From a virus, in IMG/VR virus record IMGVR_UViG_3300021138_000002, positions 1 through 64,000 of that record: 64,000 nt of DNA; one strand, given 5' to 3'. Each line of letters begins with the position of its first letter. Within the stretch, counting starts at the first letter, position 1. The notes beneath the pieces were generated by a model. The model did not search any database, was not told the origin of the DNA, and saw only the letters and a program-made list of their open reading frames with translations. The translations under genes were made by a program, and so were the position numbers. This document shows positions 13,773 to 23,091 of this stretch, piece by piece.

Positions 13773-15060
13773 TTTGATTCCACCATTCTAGTACGGCAGG
13801 TCGTTCTGCCAAGATATTATTCATAGTATACTGGTCTTTTCGTATTTGTTCAAGTTGCAATATTCTCTTTTTGCCTCGTATCAATCCAGTCCGATAGGTG
13901 TCGGGCCACTGTTCTTCAAAGGTCTGCCGAGATTGCAATTGAACAAGAACTGCTCGCATGGCCCCTGTGGTAGTTGGTATTAACTCTGCTAACCAAGGTG
14001 CCAACAGTGATCTGGGCAGTGCCAAGGGACTCATGACTATATCGGGTGAAAATGAAAATATCACCTTGGCCAACACATCAACTCCCAACTGTTGTGCCAA
14101 TTGTGTGATTGATCCGACTTCAAACATGCCGGGCAAGGTCAGGGTAAAATCTATTCGCATCTGTCTTGAGTGTCGGGCGACGGCAACTCCTTGTTGGAAG
14201 TTTTCAAGCCATGCCTTGTAGTCCAATCCGGTGCGTATGTATTCGCCAATCCTTCCTGTTCCATCAAGGCTTGCACAGATCTGCCAGTCTCGTAGCCCAG
14301 ATAAAATATCTTGATACAGATTCCTACCGCCATAGCTGACACGGCTAAGATTAGTATTATATCTAGCATAAACATGTGGTCCATCTCCTAGTTCAATTAT
14401 TCTGGCCATGTAGCGCCAGTGCTGTTCATACATGAGTGGCTCACCACCTACCCAGTATATTTCTTCTACCCTGTGTTCTTCTACTGCTTGGGCAAATTCT
14501 GCTTCGATCTGTTGATCTTGGAATTGTGTAATTTGTGCTTTTATTTCTGGAATCATCCAATTATTTTTACTATTAGACCAGTCAATCATGTTGTGCTGTC
14601 GTTGCTCGCTTTCCCAGGCACTCGACAACATGTCACCACACATACGACATTTGAAGTTGCAGAGATTGCTGAATCTATAGTCCCAAGACACCGGTTTCAT
14701 AGTGGTATATCCATCAGCATCTGTGGTCGTGGCAATCTGATTTCGTTTGTGACCAAACAGTTGGTTGAAATAGCTACGGTACACGTCGGTGTTGAGCAAT
14801 TGATTGTTACATACCTCGCACTCGGGCAAGATTTCTCCGGCCATCATTCGACGACGCACCGATCGCATGTGTTCGCTGTTCCAATGTTCGTCCAAAGTGA
14901 TAGGATGATATCGCCCACTTCCGGACGCGGTGTCTATGTATTGTTCAAAGTTTTGAGCAGGCTCTCGACTGGCACAACACATCCTGCGTTCGGTTTGCGG
15001 ACTGAGATAGGTGTGTGTCCAGGGTGCCATGCACAAGGTTTGAGAGTTATCCATTGACAT
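13762..15060 (-). CDS. Radical SAM enzyme with N-terminal twitch-type Fe-S region, type A
   Basis: A protein of 432 residues. The radical SAM cluster motif is CNFKCRMC (C134, C138, C141), and GGEP at 205-208 is the SAM-binding loop. Ahead of it lies a second cysteine set typical of an auxiliary cluster: C10 in CMAPW, the pair C28-C29 and C81-x-x-C84. The family would reductively cleave S-adenosylmethionine to start a radical reaction; its substrate is unknown. It overlaps its neighbours by 14 and 11 bases. Three close relatives of type A are at 16002, 17207 and 55939. Confidence 0.9.
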   Translation of the reverse strand: MSMDNSQTLCMAPWTHTYLSPQTERRMCCASREPAQNFEQYIDTASGSGRYHPITLDEHWNSEHMRSVRRRMMAGEILPECEVCNNQLLNTDVYRSYFNQLFGHKRNQIATTTDADGYTTMKPVSWDYRFSNLCNFKCRMCGDMLSSAWESEQRQHNMIDWSNSKNNWMIPEIKAQITQFQDQQIEAEFAQAVEEHRVEEIYWVGGEPLMYEQHWRYMARIIELGDGPHVYARYNTNLSRVSYGGRNLYQDILSGLRDWQICASLDGTGRIGEYIRTGLDYKAWLENFQQGVAVARHSRQMRIDFTLTLPGMFEVGSITQLAQQLGVDVLAKVIFSFSPDIVMSPLALPRSLLAPWLAELIPTTTGAMRAVLVQLQSRQTFEEQWPDTYRTGLIRGKKRILQLEQIRKDQYTMNNILAERPAVLEWWNQIEC

Positions 15061-16009
15061 AGTTTAACAGTGGTTGTATTATTTCGGTATTGACTCGTTG
15101 GCCCACCAATGTTTTATCAAAAAATCTTTGATAATTATGCTCAATTTTGTCAAGGGTCAAAGTATCGTAGGGTTGCCGCACAAAGTTTTTTACATTGTCT
15201 ATTATTTTGGCCAATTTTGAATCGGGTCGAGTTGTGTCACTGTTGTCAATTTGGTCATAACTTTCGTCAAACAAGTTTTCAAAAGTTTCAAATCCCAACG
15301 AATGTAAATGCGACAAAGTATTTGTTTGCCCGTAGACCATAAATGGATGACGATAACACAATGGCTTCATTGTTTTTTCGGTAACAAAAGGGCAAGGTCC
15401 TGAATATCGGTCTATGCCAAATCGATCATATTCCAATACCGGCACATGATCCGTCCAGGTTTCGACCACCAAACTAAAATGCGTGTCGTTGTACCAAGAT
15501 AGATCGGTATAACGATCCCAGTCTCCGGCATTTTTTTGATCATTGGGCAGGTAGATACCGTCGATGGTATAGCTGTATATGCAGTCGTCTAAATAAGGTT
15601 CCATCGCTTGGTACAATTTTGTTTTGTGGGTTTTGACATTGCCGATGGGCATTAGTGCTAGTTTTTTATAGGTTTTGACAGGTGTATATTTGTGGTTGCT
15701 TCGATCAAGCAGGCAGTCTTCGTACCAGAACCAATTGACATTGTTCAATATGTAATGTTTGTCAAGTGCAGGAACATATCTTTTATAAAGATTGAGCGGC
15801 TCATGTAAATTATCAACTACAAAACGAAACCCATCGTGGTACAGTGCTTGCCACCAATTGTCTTGATCGTACAAGCTGACCAATACCAAACTGTGATTGA
15901 TATCATAGTTGCTGGTCGGATCATAGGCTACCAAGTCAAATTCTTTCTTCAGCACAGTATAAAGAATATACTCCACGAGAGATTTTACAATTATAGTTGG
16001 TTTATTCAT
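15047..16009 (-). CDS. TEK/DESYD glycosyltransferase-like protein, copy 2 (320 aa)
   Basis: Near residue 220 it has VTEKTMKPLCYRHPFMVYG, then HSLGFETFENLFDESYDQID, the same signature as the proteins at 7727 and 20520. An upstream HFSLVVETWTDHVP matches the YFSLVTETVFTYPYSFRTEK of copy 3. I choose ATG 16009; a TTG at 16015 is in frame but weaker. GT-B-type sugar transfer is inferred from the EK-KP donor-site pattern. It sits between two radical SAM genes and overlaps both. Confidence 0.65.
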   Translation of the reverse strand: MNKPTIIVKSLVEYILYTVLKKEFDLVAYDPTSNYDINHSLVLVSLYDQDNWWQALYHDGFRFVVDNLHEPLNLYKRYVPALDKHYILNNVNWFWYEDCLLDRSNHKYTPVKTYKKLALMPIGNVKTHKTKLYQAMEPYLDDCIYSYTIDGIYLPNDQKNAGDWDRYTDLSWYNDTHFSLVVETWTDHVPVLEYDRFGIDRYSGPCPFVTEKTMKPLCYRHPFMVYGQTNTLSHLHSLGFETFENLFDESYDQIDNSDTTRPDSKLAKIIDNVKNFVRQPYDTLTLDKIEHNYQRFFDKTLVGQRVNTEIIQPLLNYVNG

Positions 16010-17210
16010 AATCAATCAACTTGGCCAATTCGGGTTGTATTTGCGAAAGATTTTGGTTGCGTTTGCGATCAAGGTCACGCACCCGCATTCGCAATATGTT
16101 TCCGTCTAAACTCACACCACGATTCATAAAATATATGATTTGAGCAAATTCTTGTTGGGTAATTGTGTTGACCTGAGCCGATTGTAATTTTTCAGTGATC
16201 GCCTGCTTGGCCGTGTCTGGCAAGGTACTGATACTGAAGTAATAGGCCTCGTGCATCATGTTCCAATACACAAAATCAAAATCCTGTGTATCAATCCAGC
16301 GGGCCACGTCCTCAAGATAGTACACGTTAAAAACGTTCACAGTGGTGCACACCTGTAGTCGTATGTTGCGGAAACGTCTACGCATTTCTTGAAATTTCTT
16401 TATGTTGTCACACACTTCACTCCATACAGCATTTGATCTTTGATACTCAAATCTGGCACCTACATCGTCTATGCTGAATGCTATTTCCACGGTCTTGAAA
16501 TGGCGCCAAATTTCTTCGCCTTGTTCGGGCCATTGGGTGCCATTGGTATTGTAGTGTATCTCAATATTGCCGGCGATGCCTCGATCGATCAGATCATACA
16601 GTAGATCAAAGTGCTCCTGTATCATGAATGGTTCGCCGCCGGTAAATTCTATATAGCGTATTTGATCCGACACCTGATCCAGTTCGGTCCAAAATGTAGG
16701 GTTTTCTCTAGGCCATGCTCCTTGCCTGAGCATTTGGTAATGATGGTTTGATCGGCGATCTTCTCCAGGAGAGAGATTGGCCAGTTCTTCGGTGGCAAAT
16801 GTGCTCGAGCTCCAAGATCCACAAATACGACATTTCAAGTTACAGATATTGCCCAATTTCAAATCTAAAAACATCAAGGGTCGAGCGTCTTGTGTCCAAG
16901 GTTGATCAGGTATCATGTGCTTGAGACGATTGAGTGTGTGCATGCGTTTACTGACCCGACCGGCTGATTCTTCTCTCCAGCATTTTCTACAGGCTTGTGG
17001 TTGCTTCTGATCCAAAAACTGTTGTCTAAGATCTTGCATGTACCGACTGCTTTGTATGTCGGCAAAATTGGCCCTGTTCAAATCAAATTTGTTGCCGGCA
17101 TCGTCTACGATTTCTTCTTCGGCCAAACAACAGGGTCTCACAGTACCAATTGGACTGGTTTCCAAGCTGACCCAAGGCAATACACAAAATTTGTCGTGTG
17201 GTATTTTCAT
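16002..17210 (-). CDS. Radical SAM enzyme with N-terminal twitch-type Fe-S region, type A
   Basis: A protein of 402 residues. The auxiliary cysteines are C9 (CVLPW), C27-C28 (PCC) and C74-x-x-C77 (CRKC). The radical SAM motif is CNLKCRIC (C123, C127, C130), and GGEP is at 191-194. Later segments include HYNTNGTQWP and VEIAFSIDDVGARFEYQR, the usual barrel strands. The ATG overlaps the upstream stop (ATGA). No C-terminal SPASM cysteines are seen, so the auxiliary cluster is N-terminal. The substrate is unknown; the glycosyltransferase-like neighbour suggests a glycan or glycoconjugate. Confidence 0.9.
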   Translation of the reverse strand: MKIPHDKFCVLPWVSLETSPIGTVRPCCLAEEEIVDDAGNKFDLNRANFADIQSSRYMQDLRQQFLDQKQPQACRKCWREESAGRVSKRMHTLNRLKHMIPDQPWTQDARPLMFLDLKLGNICNLKCRICGSWSSSTFATEELANLSPGEDRRSNHHYQMLRQGAWPRENPTFWTELDQVSDQIRYIEFTGGEPFMIQEHFDLLYDLIDRGIAGNIEIHYNTNGTQWPEQGEEIWRHFKTVEIAFSIDDVGARFEYQRSNAVWSEVCDNIKKFQEMRRRFRNIRLQVCTTVNVFNVYYLEDVARWIDTQDFDFVYWNMMHEAYYFSISTLPDTAKQAITEKLQSAQVNTITQQEFAQIIYFMNRGVSLDGNILRMRVRDLDRKRNQNLSQIQPELAKLIDYE

Positions 17211-18475
17211 GCGACATCCTTGAGTTCGGGAATTGTTGATAAAACACTTTCGTGTCTCATGCGATCAAGTTCGAAGGTCTTTTCCCAAAATTTAGGTATC
17301 AGTTTTGAGTTATCTGTGGCTGTCATAAATCTCCAGGCACTTTCAAATCCGGTCGTGGCACGTTGCAACGGGTCCAGGGGACGTAACCATGCAAGATGTT
17401 CATTGAACTTTTCAGAGAGTTTTGCTTTGTACAAGGCCGGAGCAATATCAATACGCAAATGTGCAGGATCTTGTAGAATATTTACATTTAGGTCTTGTGG
17501 TCGAATCAGGCCGCGGTCGGCCCAGTTACGATGAAAGTCCGGCAGGTGCCAGGCATTCATGATGCTCAAGGTAGGACTGATATAAAAATCAACGTTGGGA
17601 CAGATCGCTAACATCTGTTCGCGATTGCGTTCCACTGTGTCCCAATTGGTGCCTTTTCTTATATATTCGGCCCGTGGTCCCATGGCATCTAAACTGGCTC
17701 CCACAGCCACTGACTTGAATCGTTGCCAATAATCAAACACTGTGCGATCTTTGAGTTTGACCTGTGTAAAGTTTGTGTTGTAGATCAAGCGAACATCAAA
17801 ACGACCTCTACGTTCCAGTTCATCAAGTATGTTGTAGTGTTCGGCCATCATGAGTGGCTCACCACCAGCAAAGTAAATCTGTTCTACATAATCCAAATGT
17901 GGGATCAGTTGTTCCCACATGTCGGTCGCGGTTCGTCCGGCATAGTTCAATGCCGAATGGGCATTTGCCCAACCGTTACCAGCCAGTCGAGCTTGATCTT
18001 GATACCAACTGCTGCTGAATATGTGTCCACAACTGCGGCAACTTAAATTGCACAAATTACTAAATCGTATGTCCCAGTAGGTCATTTCAAAAGGATATTG
18101 TTCATTCTGTAATTTTTTAATATGATGCCCGTGGTGCTTGTTGGCTGACCGACGTCCAGAAAAAAATCCCGATTGCTCTTGTTCATAACAACGTTGACAG
18201 GCTGGCGATTTTATTTCGTTGAGCATGTTATCTCGCAATATGCCCATTGGTGTATCGTAAAAGATTTCTTCTAGAGTATTGCTACGGCAGTTACCTACTT
18301 GTCCTACTCCCATTTCGGCGTGACAGCACGGATATGCTTCGCCTGTGGGATAAGCGTGTAGGTGTATCCAAGGATAGATACAGAATGTCTTGCTGTCTTT
18401 GAGCAAAAATTCTTCTCGAGAATCTAACTGTGTCGGTCTTACCAAGTCTGTGCTGTTATAGTTGTATTGATTCAT
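17207..18475 (-). CDS. Radical SAM enzyme with N-terminal twitch-type Fe-S region, type A
   Basis: A protein of 422 residues. Auxiliary cysteines are C32 (CIYPW), C50-C51 (PCCHAEMG) and C93-x-x-C96 (CQRCYEQE). The radical SAM cluster is CNLSCRSC (C142, C146, C149). AGGEPLMM gives GGEP at 204-207. YNTNFTQV and SVAVGASLDAMGPRAEYIR are barrel strands also found in its relatives. It lies directly upstream of another type-A gene, with a four-base overlap, and could be the product of tandem duplication. The reaction is unknown. Confidence 0.9.
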   Translation of the reverse strand: MNQYNYNSTDLVRPTQLDSREEFLLKDSKTFCIYPWIHLHAYPTGEAYPCCHAEMGVGQVGNCRSNTLEEIFYDTPMGILRDNMLNEIKSPACQRCYEQEQSGFFSGRRSANKHHGHHIKKLQNEQYPFEMTYWDIRFSNLCNLSCRSCGHIFSSSWYQDQARLAGNGWANAHSALNYAGRTATDMWEQLIPHLDYVEQIYFAGGEPLMMAEHYNILDELERRGRFDVRLIYNTNFTQVKLKDRTVFDYWQRFKSVAVGASLDAMGPRAEYIRKGTNWDTVERNREQMLAICPNVDFYISPTLSIMNAWHLPDFHRNWADRGLIRPQDLNVNILQDPAHLRIDIAPALYKAKLSEKFNEHLAWLRPLDPLQRATTGFESAWRFMTATDNSKLIPKFWEKTFELDRMRHESVLSTIPELKDVA

Positions 18476-19811
18476 ACCAATCTTTCAAGTTAGGGAATGT
18501 TGCAACAAAATTTTTACCGCGTCTTTGATCGTACTGGGCATAAAATTGACCAAAGTCGTTTAGCAACCGGTCATGATCAAAGGCCTCACTGTGTGGAGTT
18601 TTGACCACGTCCAAATAGTCTATTAGTCGTTGCACATGATTGCGTTCGTGTTCGTGCATCATGGAATCTTGACCCCATTGATCCAACCATTGTTGCAATC
18701 GATGTCGATGTTGATCACGCACATGCTCGGGCAAGACCAAGACGCTTTGGAAACTAGGGAAACGCAAGATGTTCAATGTAAAATTGGGAAACTCTGAACC
18801 GTATTCGTGTTTCCATCGCATAAACACAGTCAATAAATCCGGCAACGAATCCAAACACAAGGCATTTATGGTACACATAACGTGTAGGCCACGCAACTGA
18901 CCGCTGGTGATCAAGCGTGTCATGTTCTGTACCCATAACGAATAATCCAGTCCATCGCGTATGTATTCGGCCTGCGGCCCTACACTTTCCATACTGGTGT
19001 ATAGATCTAGCGGTATGTCTTGAGTCGCAGACAGCAGTCGGTCCAGATCCACTCCGGGGCCCAAATTGCTATTGATGGCCAATCTTGTTTGACTGCGTCC
19101 GGGATTGTCGCGGAACCAATCCAGCAATTTCCAGGTGTCACCGCTCATGAGTGGTTCACCACCAGTGATCCTTAGTTCTTGTAGTGTTTGGTGTAGGTCT
19201 GACTCCCACCACCGGAAGAATGCTTCCACGTACGGATTTGTTTCGCCAAAGCGGTATAGTTGACTATGATCGTGAGCATGAGTAAAGTGGCCACGCCCAT
19301 CGGACACCAGATTGACATAGGCACCGTGCTGTCGTATGTCGCGAACCCATGTGCTACTGAAAGCAGGGTTACAATAGCTACAAGCCAATTGGCAAGTACG
19401 GTCAAACGCGATTTCCAAGGTGCGTAGGTTGATGTCTTGATCTGCGGGTGTGTGGTATGCATGTGATAAATCCTCCAGGGTATAAATTTTACTCTTGTAC
19501 ACACGGTCACTGATGTTGTCACGTCCGATGTCTTCTATTTTCCAACAGTATTCGCAACCACTGGGTCGTTCGCCCTGTTGCATCTGTACCCGTTCGTGTT
19601 TTTTTCTTGGCGTGTTGTGCAAAGCACTGGGATTGGTTTTGATCGCTTCGGGATCAATCGCGTGCGGTAGCGGATGATGGCAACTGGTAGTCTGGCCGGA
19701 TCCCAACCATATGGTGGCATTGTACCATTTGGCAGCACAGAAGCTGGCACTTTTGGTATCCAACACCTGCTGACGGAATTCCAAATCTGTCAATGTGTTA
19801 GGCTTTGACAT
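18456..19811 (-). CDS. Radical SAM enzyme with N-terminal Fe-S region, type B
   Basis: I start at ATG 19811; the open frame extends 50 codons further but that part lies inside the upstream gene. Of 451 residues, the auxiliary set is C25 (CAAKW), C44 (SCHHPLPHAID) and C86-x-x-C89 (CEYCWKIED). Between them is LHNTPRKKHERVQMQQGERP, shared with the proteins at 21676 and 58472. The radical SAM motif is CQLACSYC (C140, C144, C147), and GGEP is at 217-220. The single C-H in place of CC, plus the LHNTP segment, separates type B from type A. Confidence 0.9.
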   Translation of the reverse strand: MSKPNTLTDLEFRQQVLDTKSASFCAAKWYNATIWLGSGQTTSCHHPLPHAIDPEAIKTNPSALHNTPRKKHERVQMQQGERPSGCEYCWKIEDIGRDNISDRVYKSKIYTLEDLSHAYHTPADQDINLRTLEIAFDRTCQLACSYCNPAFSSTWVRDIRQHGAYVNLVSDGRGHFTHAHDHSQLYRFGETNPYVEAFFRWWESDLHQTLQELRITGGEPLMSGDTWKLLDWFRDNPGRSQTRLAINSNLGPGVDLDRLLSATQDIPLDLYTSMESVGPQAEYIRDGLDYSLWVQNMTRLITSGQLRGLHVMCTINALCLDSLPDLLTVFMRWKHEYGSEFPNFTLNILRFPSFQSVLVLPEHVRDQHRHRLQQWLDQWGQDSMMHEHERNHVQRLIDYLDVVKTPHSEAFDHDRLLNDFGQFYAQYDQRRGKNFVATFPNLKDWYESIQL

Positions 19812-20523
19812 TTTGCGTTTCCTTGACAACAATATCGGCCCACAATTTTCCTGCTCGTGAATCAGGATGAATACCATCCTGTGCAAAAAAATCGCGATCT
19901 CTAGCCAGCTCAAAAATTCCATTCTTTGCAGTGTCGGCAAATATAAATTTGTCAAAATCAATTTGATTTACCAAGGCATCTAGACCTAGATTTTTAACAC
20001 TGGGGTACTCTTTTCCGTTTTCGAAATAGTTGTCATTCCAGTAATTCATAAAACTCATAAATCTATAATCGATATTTTTTGATTTCAACCATGCTTGTAA
20101 TTTCAACATGTTCAATAGGGACTCGAATACCAATTCTAACAATCCGCCAAATTTCACAATCGGTTTGCTTATGTCCGACATTGGAAAGACAGGATTATCT
20201 CCAACGCCACAGTGTCCGTAATGTATTCCCAATTCGTTTGTGTTTCTAAATTGCCAAAATTGTTGCCAGGTCAATTGATTGATTGGCCGGTCAATCCGAG
20301 TCAGTCCGCTCCACATTATCAATACCAAATCATAATCGTGTTTTATGCTGTTTACCATGGTAGAATCACATATCCATTGATTGCCTGCGGCATGACTGGC
20401 TATGTTTGTTATTGACCAATTGTCAGGCAGATGCTCGGGCCAATTTTTGCAGTCCGAATCAGCAGTAAAACTGCAACCGTTAATTAAAACTCGTTTGTTA
20501 CGATAGGATCCTGAATTGGTCAT
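19798..20523 (-). CDS. SGNH-type protein, copy 3 (241 aa)
   Basis: It begins with a strand and INGCSFTADSD (block I, nucleophile Ser in CSF). It then has SHAAGNQWICDSTMV (Gly/Asn block) and a strand DLVLIMWSG. Near the C-terminus is DGIHPDSRAGKLWADIV with the D-x-x-H pair of SGNH hydrolases. There is no secretion signal. It overlaps the upstream glycosyltransferase-like gene by four bases and the downstream radical SAM gene by 14. As with its two relatives, an ester or acyl modification of the glycan is plausible but inferred. Confidence 0.72.
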   Translation of the reverse strand: MTNSGSYRNKRVLINGCSFTADSDCKNWPEHLPDNWSITNIASHAAGNQWICDSTMVNSIKHDYDLVLIMWSGLTRIDRPINQLTWQQFWQFRNTNELGIHYGHCGVGDNPVFPMSDISKPIVKFGGLLELVFESLLNMLKLQAWLKSKNIDYRFMSFMNYWNDNYFENGKEYPSVKNLGLDALVNQIDFDKFIFADTAKNGIFELARDRDFFAQDGIHPDSRAGKLWADIVVKETQNVKA

Positions 20524-21707
20524 TGATGTTTTATTAAAAAATTATGCAACTGATCTGAGAAATCGGCCGGACTTTGTTGAGCCAAGTCAGCATAGTGTTG
20601 TTGATTGTATTTACATATATTATAACACTCTGCAAGGAATTGGTCAAGATCTTGTTCACATAGATCTTCAACTATTTTGGCAATACGTTCAATGCGTGCT
20701 TGACTACATTCGATACTGTCAAAACTTTCATCTATGATTCCGTCAAAGGTTTGAAATCCCAAATTGCGTATGTCTCGATAAAAACCCTGATTGGCCACTG
20801 CTATCCAAGGATGCCCGATCGCGATAGGTTTCCAAATTTTTTCTGTCCTAAAACTGTAAGGATAGGTAAACACCGTTTCGGTTACCAGACTAAAATAGGT
20901 ATCAACATACGATTCAAGATTTAAATAAAGTTCACCCCATTCGTTATTGAACAAATTTGTTTTTACAAAACTGTTGTCAACTGCGTGACCGACGCGTTCT
21001 CGGTAACGATCAACTTCGTATTTGGCCGGCAAGTATTGTACCGGTCTATGTGCTGTGATCAAATTTTCACCGTGATGTATCAGTTGTATGTTTACCAACT
21101 CAGGATCAATGTCAAACCAGGGTCCAGAATTTGACTGCTGGATCAAACCTATACTCTGATCCAACAAAGACCATAAACTGTGATCCAGCAATCCGGTCAA
21201 TCTAAATTGTTCTAACAAATATTTTCTATGCGACCGTCCGCGACCATTTAAAAATAAAAATTTATAAGGCTTGTTGTGCTTGGTAAAAATTGTGTCGCTT
21301 TGAGCAATAGCCTGTTGGTTATGCTCACAATAATGGATTTTGGGCAAAAAGAATTCATGCTGTATATGTATCCACCGAGGATGCATGTCTCCGCCACTGA
21401 TCAACAGCACTTGACCTGACTGAATCAAATCAGCCAGCCCCCATCGCAGGCACATGGTCAACAGAGTCTCGCTACCTTCCTCGGGTATGCTCAACACTAT
21501 CTTTGCGCCAGCGTGTGCTAGATCTTTTATTAGAGCATTGTTTTCCACCACAGTCTGACGACAAACCACATAGATTGCATTTGTGTCACGGGTGGCTGTG
21601 CCAAGATTCCAAAATTCTTCGTCGATCCAGGCTTTCAAGCAATCACTTACTCCTGAATGAGTATCAACTATGAGTCTACGATTGCCTAGCATGATACTCG
21701 CATTCAT
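20520..21707 (-). CDS. TEK/DESYD glycosyltransferase-like protein, copy 3 (395 aa)
   Basis: The longest copy. It has an extra N-terminal region (NASIMLGNRRLIVDTHSG, VLLISGG) and KFLFLNGRGRSHRKYLL in the middle. It ends with RTEKIWKPIAIGHPWIAVA, NLGFQTFDGIIDESFDSI. I choose ATG 21707; GTG 21719 and ATG 21692 are alternatives. All of them overlap the upstream radical SAM gene. A GT-B-like transferase is inferred from the signature. Confidence 0.65.
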   Translation of the reverse strand: MNASIMLGNRRLIVDTHSGVSDCLKAWIDEEFWNLGTATRDTNAIYVVCRQTVVENNALIKDLAHAGAKIVLSIPEEGSETLLTMCLRWGLADLIQSGQVLLISGGDMHPRWIHIQHEFFLPKIHYCEHNQQAIAQSDTIFTKHNKPYKFLFLNGRGRSHRKYLLEQFRLTGLLDHSLWSLLDQSIGLIQQSNSGPWFDIDPELVNIQLIHHGENLITAHRPVQYLPAKYEVDRYRERVGHAVDNSFVKTNLFNNEWGELYLNLESYVDTYFSLVTETVFTYPYSFRTEKIWKPIAIGHPWIAVANQGFYRDIRNLGFQTFDGIIDESFDSIECSQARIERIAKIVEDLCEQDLDQFLAECYNICKYNQQHYADLAQQSPADFSDQLHNFLIKHQ

Positions 21708-23091
21708 GCCACCAGGCACTCATTTCAGGAAATGTTTTTAAAAAATCAGTGTTGCGCCTGCGGTCGTGTTCGTTGAAAAATCTATAAAAGTCGGCTTTGT
21801 TTTGGTTCAGGTATTGAATATCCAACTGTTGTCCAGCACGCATCCAGGCAATGTCTCGATCCAGTCTTGCCAGTTCATAATCTTTGAATCCTTGGAATCT
21901 GGTTTTGGGAGTTTCCAACTGTTTCATCATCCAGACCCAGATCTGTTCCAATTGATCACAATAGCTTTCGGGTAAAAGTTGTAGACTTTGCCAAGCGGGC
22001 TGTCTGAGTATTGGAGTATCAAACCACACACGCTGATAGGTAGTACTATAAAGTTTCCTAAGTCCCAATATGCCAGCCATGAGACTGCCAAATCCGGTCA
22101 CCGAAAGATTGTTCATGGTCACGATAAATGTGACACTATTGCGTCCGGGTATCTCGGTCAGGAATTGATTGACTCGATCCCATAGCAAGTTGAAATCCAA
22201 GCCGTGTCTGACATATTCGGCCTGTGTGCCCCACGAGTCCAGACTCACATACTGCATAAAGTGTTCGATCTGTTCACCTTCGCACAACTGTTTTACATAG
22301 CTCTTGTACTTTTGCCACGAGCGTTCGTCTACACTGAAGTTTGACGTCACGTTCAAATGCAAGTTGGGCTTGGGGTTGGCCAACACATAATCAAACACTC
22401 GATAGGTGTTTTTGTCCAACAAAGGTTCACCACCGGTCATCCTGAAGTGTTTGAGTTCCGGATACAGAGTGGGCCACCATGACCAAAATGCTTCTACGTA
22501 GGGATTGTGTTCGCGGGCAGGAATAGGCCTATTACGACCGGTAAAATGACCAGGATCATTATGAGTACGGCTAGTAGGATATCCACCATGACTGTCCACT
22601 TCCTGTTGCCAGGTACTGCTAAACTGTGGACTACAATAACTGCAAGCAAGATTACAAACATGATTAAAATTAACTTCAACATAGCTAGGAACAACATCTT
22701 CGTCTCCAGTGGAATTTGCGATAACGTGATAGTCTTTGCTGGCCCAAGGTTCGCCCGACCTGTAATGACGATCACTCAGCTTGCCAGCGTCCTCCATGGT
22801 CCAACAGTAAGAGCATTCACCAGGACGCTCTTGTGTAAGCATAATCTTACGTTGAGTTTTTTTGTATGGTGTGTTATGCAGTGCAGATGGATTGTCAGCC
22901 AATAGTTCTGCTGGTATAGCATGCAAGGGCGGGTGATAACAACTGTTGTTAAGACCAGTAGGTAGGTGTAAACTGACCTGTTTCCATTTGGCTAGACAAA
23001 GTGCAGGCCCTAGCGCCTCTTTCATGTGTTCGGCACTGCTTAAAAATCGTGATTTGAAGTCGGTCGAAACTTCGTCGCCTTTGTTTACCAA
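21676..23091 (-). CDS. Radical SAM enzyme with N-terminal Fe-S region, type B
   Basis: The start appears to be TTG 23091, nine bases after AGGAG; the next ATG is at residue 23, close to the first cysteine. Of 471 residues, the auxiliary cysteines are C32 (CLAKW), C51 (SCYHPPLHAI) and C93-x-x-C96 (CSYCWTMED), with LHNTPYKK between. The radical SAM motif is CNLACSYC (C146, C150, C153), and GGEP is at 220-223. GHFTGRN and NPYVEAFWSWW match GHFTHAH and NPYVEAFFRWW of the product at 18456, so the two are close paralogues. Confidence 0.9.
   Translation of the reverse strand: MVNKGDEVSTDFKSRFLSSAEHMKEALGPALCLAKWKQVSLHLPTGLNNSCYHPPLHAIPAELLADNPSALHNTPYKKTQRKIMLTQERPGECSYCWTMEDAGKLSDRHYRSGEPWASKDYHVIANSTGDEDVVPSYVEVNFNHVCNLACSYCSPQFSSTWQQEVDSHGGYPTSRTHNDPGHFTGRNRPIPAREHNPYVEAFWSWWPTLYPELKHFRMTGGEPLLDKNTYRVFDYVLANPKPNLHLNVTSNFSVDERSWQKYKSYVKQLCEGEQIEHFMQYVSLDSWGTQAEYVRHGLDFNLLWDRVNQFLTEIPGRNSVTFIVTMNNLSVTGFGSLMAGILGLRKLYSTTYQRVWFDTPILRQPAWQSLQLLPESYCDQLEQIWVWMMKQLETPKTRFQGFKDYELARLDRDIAWMRAGQQLDIQYLNQNKADFYRFFNEHDRRRNTDFLKTFPEMSAWWHECEYHARQS

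Noticed and set aside
14419-15057. 212-codon open frame on the plus strand
   Set aside because: Lies opposite the N-terminal and core motifs of a radical SAM gene; composition is that of a shadow.
19812-19961. 50-codon N-terminal extension of the radical SAM gene at 18456
   Set aside because: It lies inside the SGNH-type gene; ATG 19811 matches the starts of its relatives.
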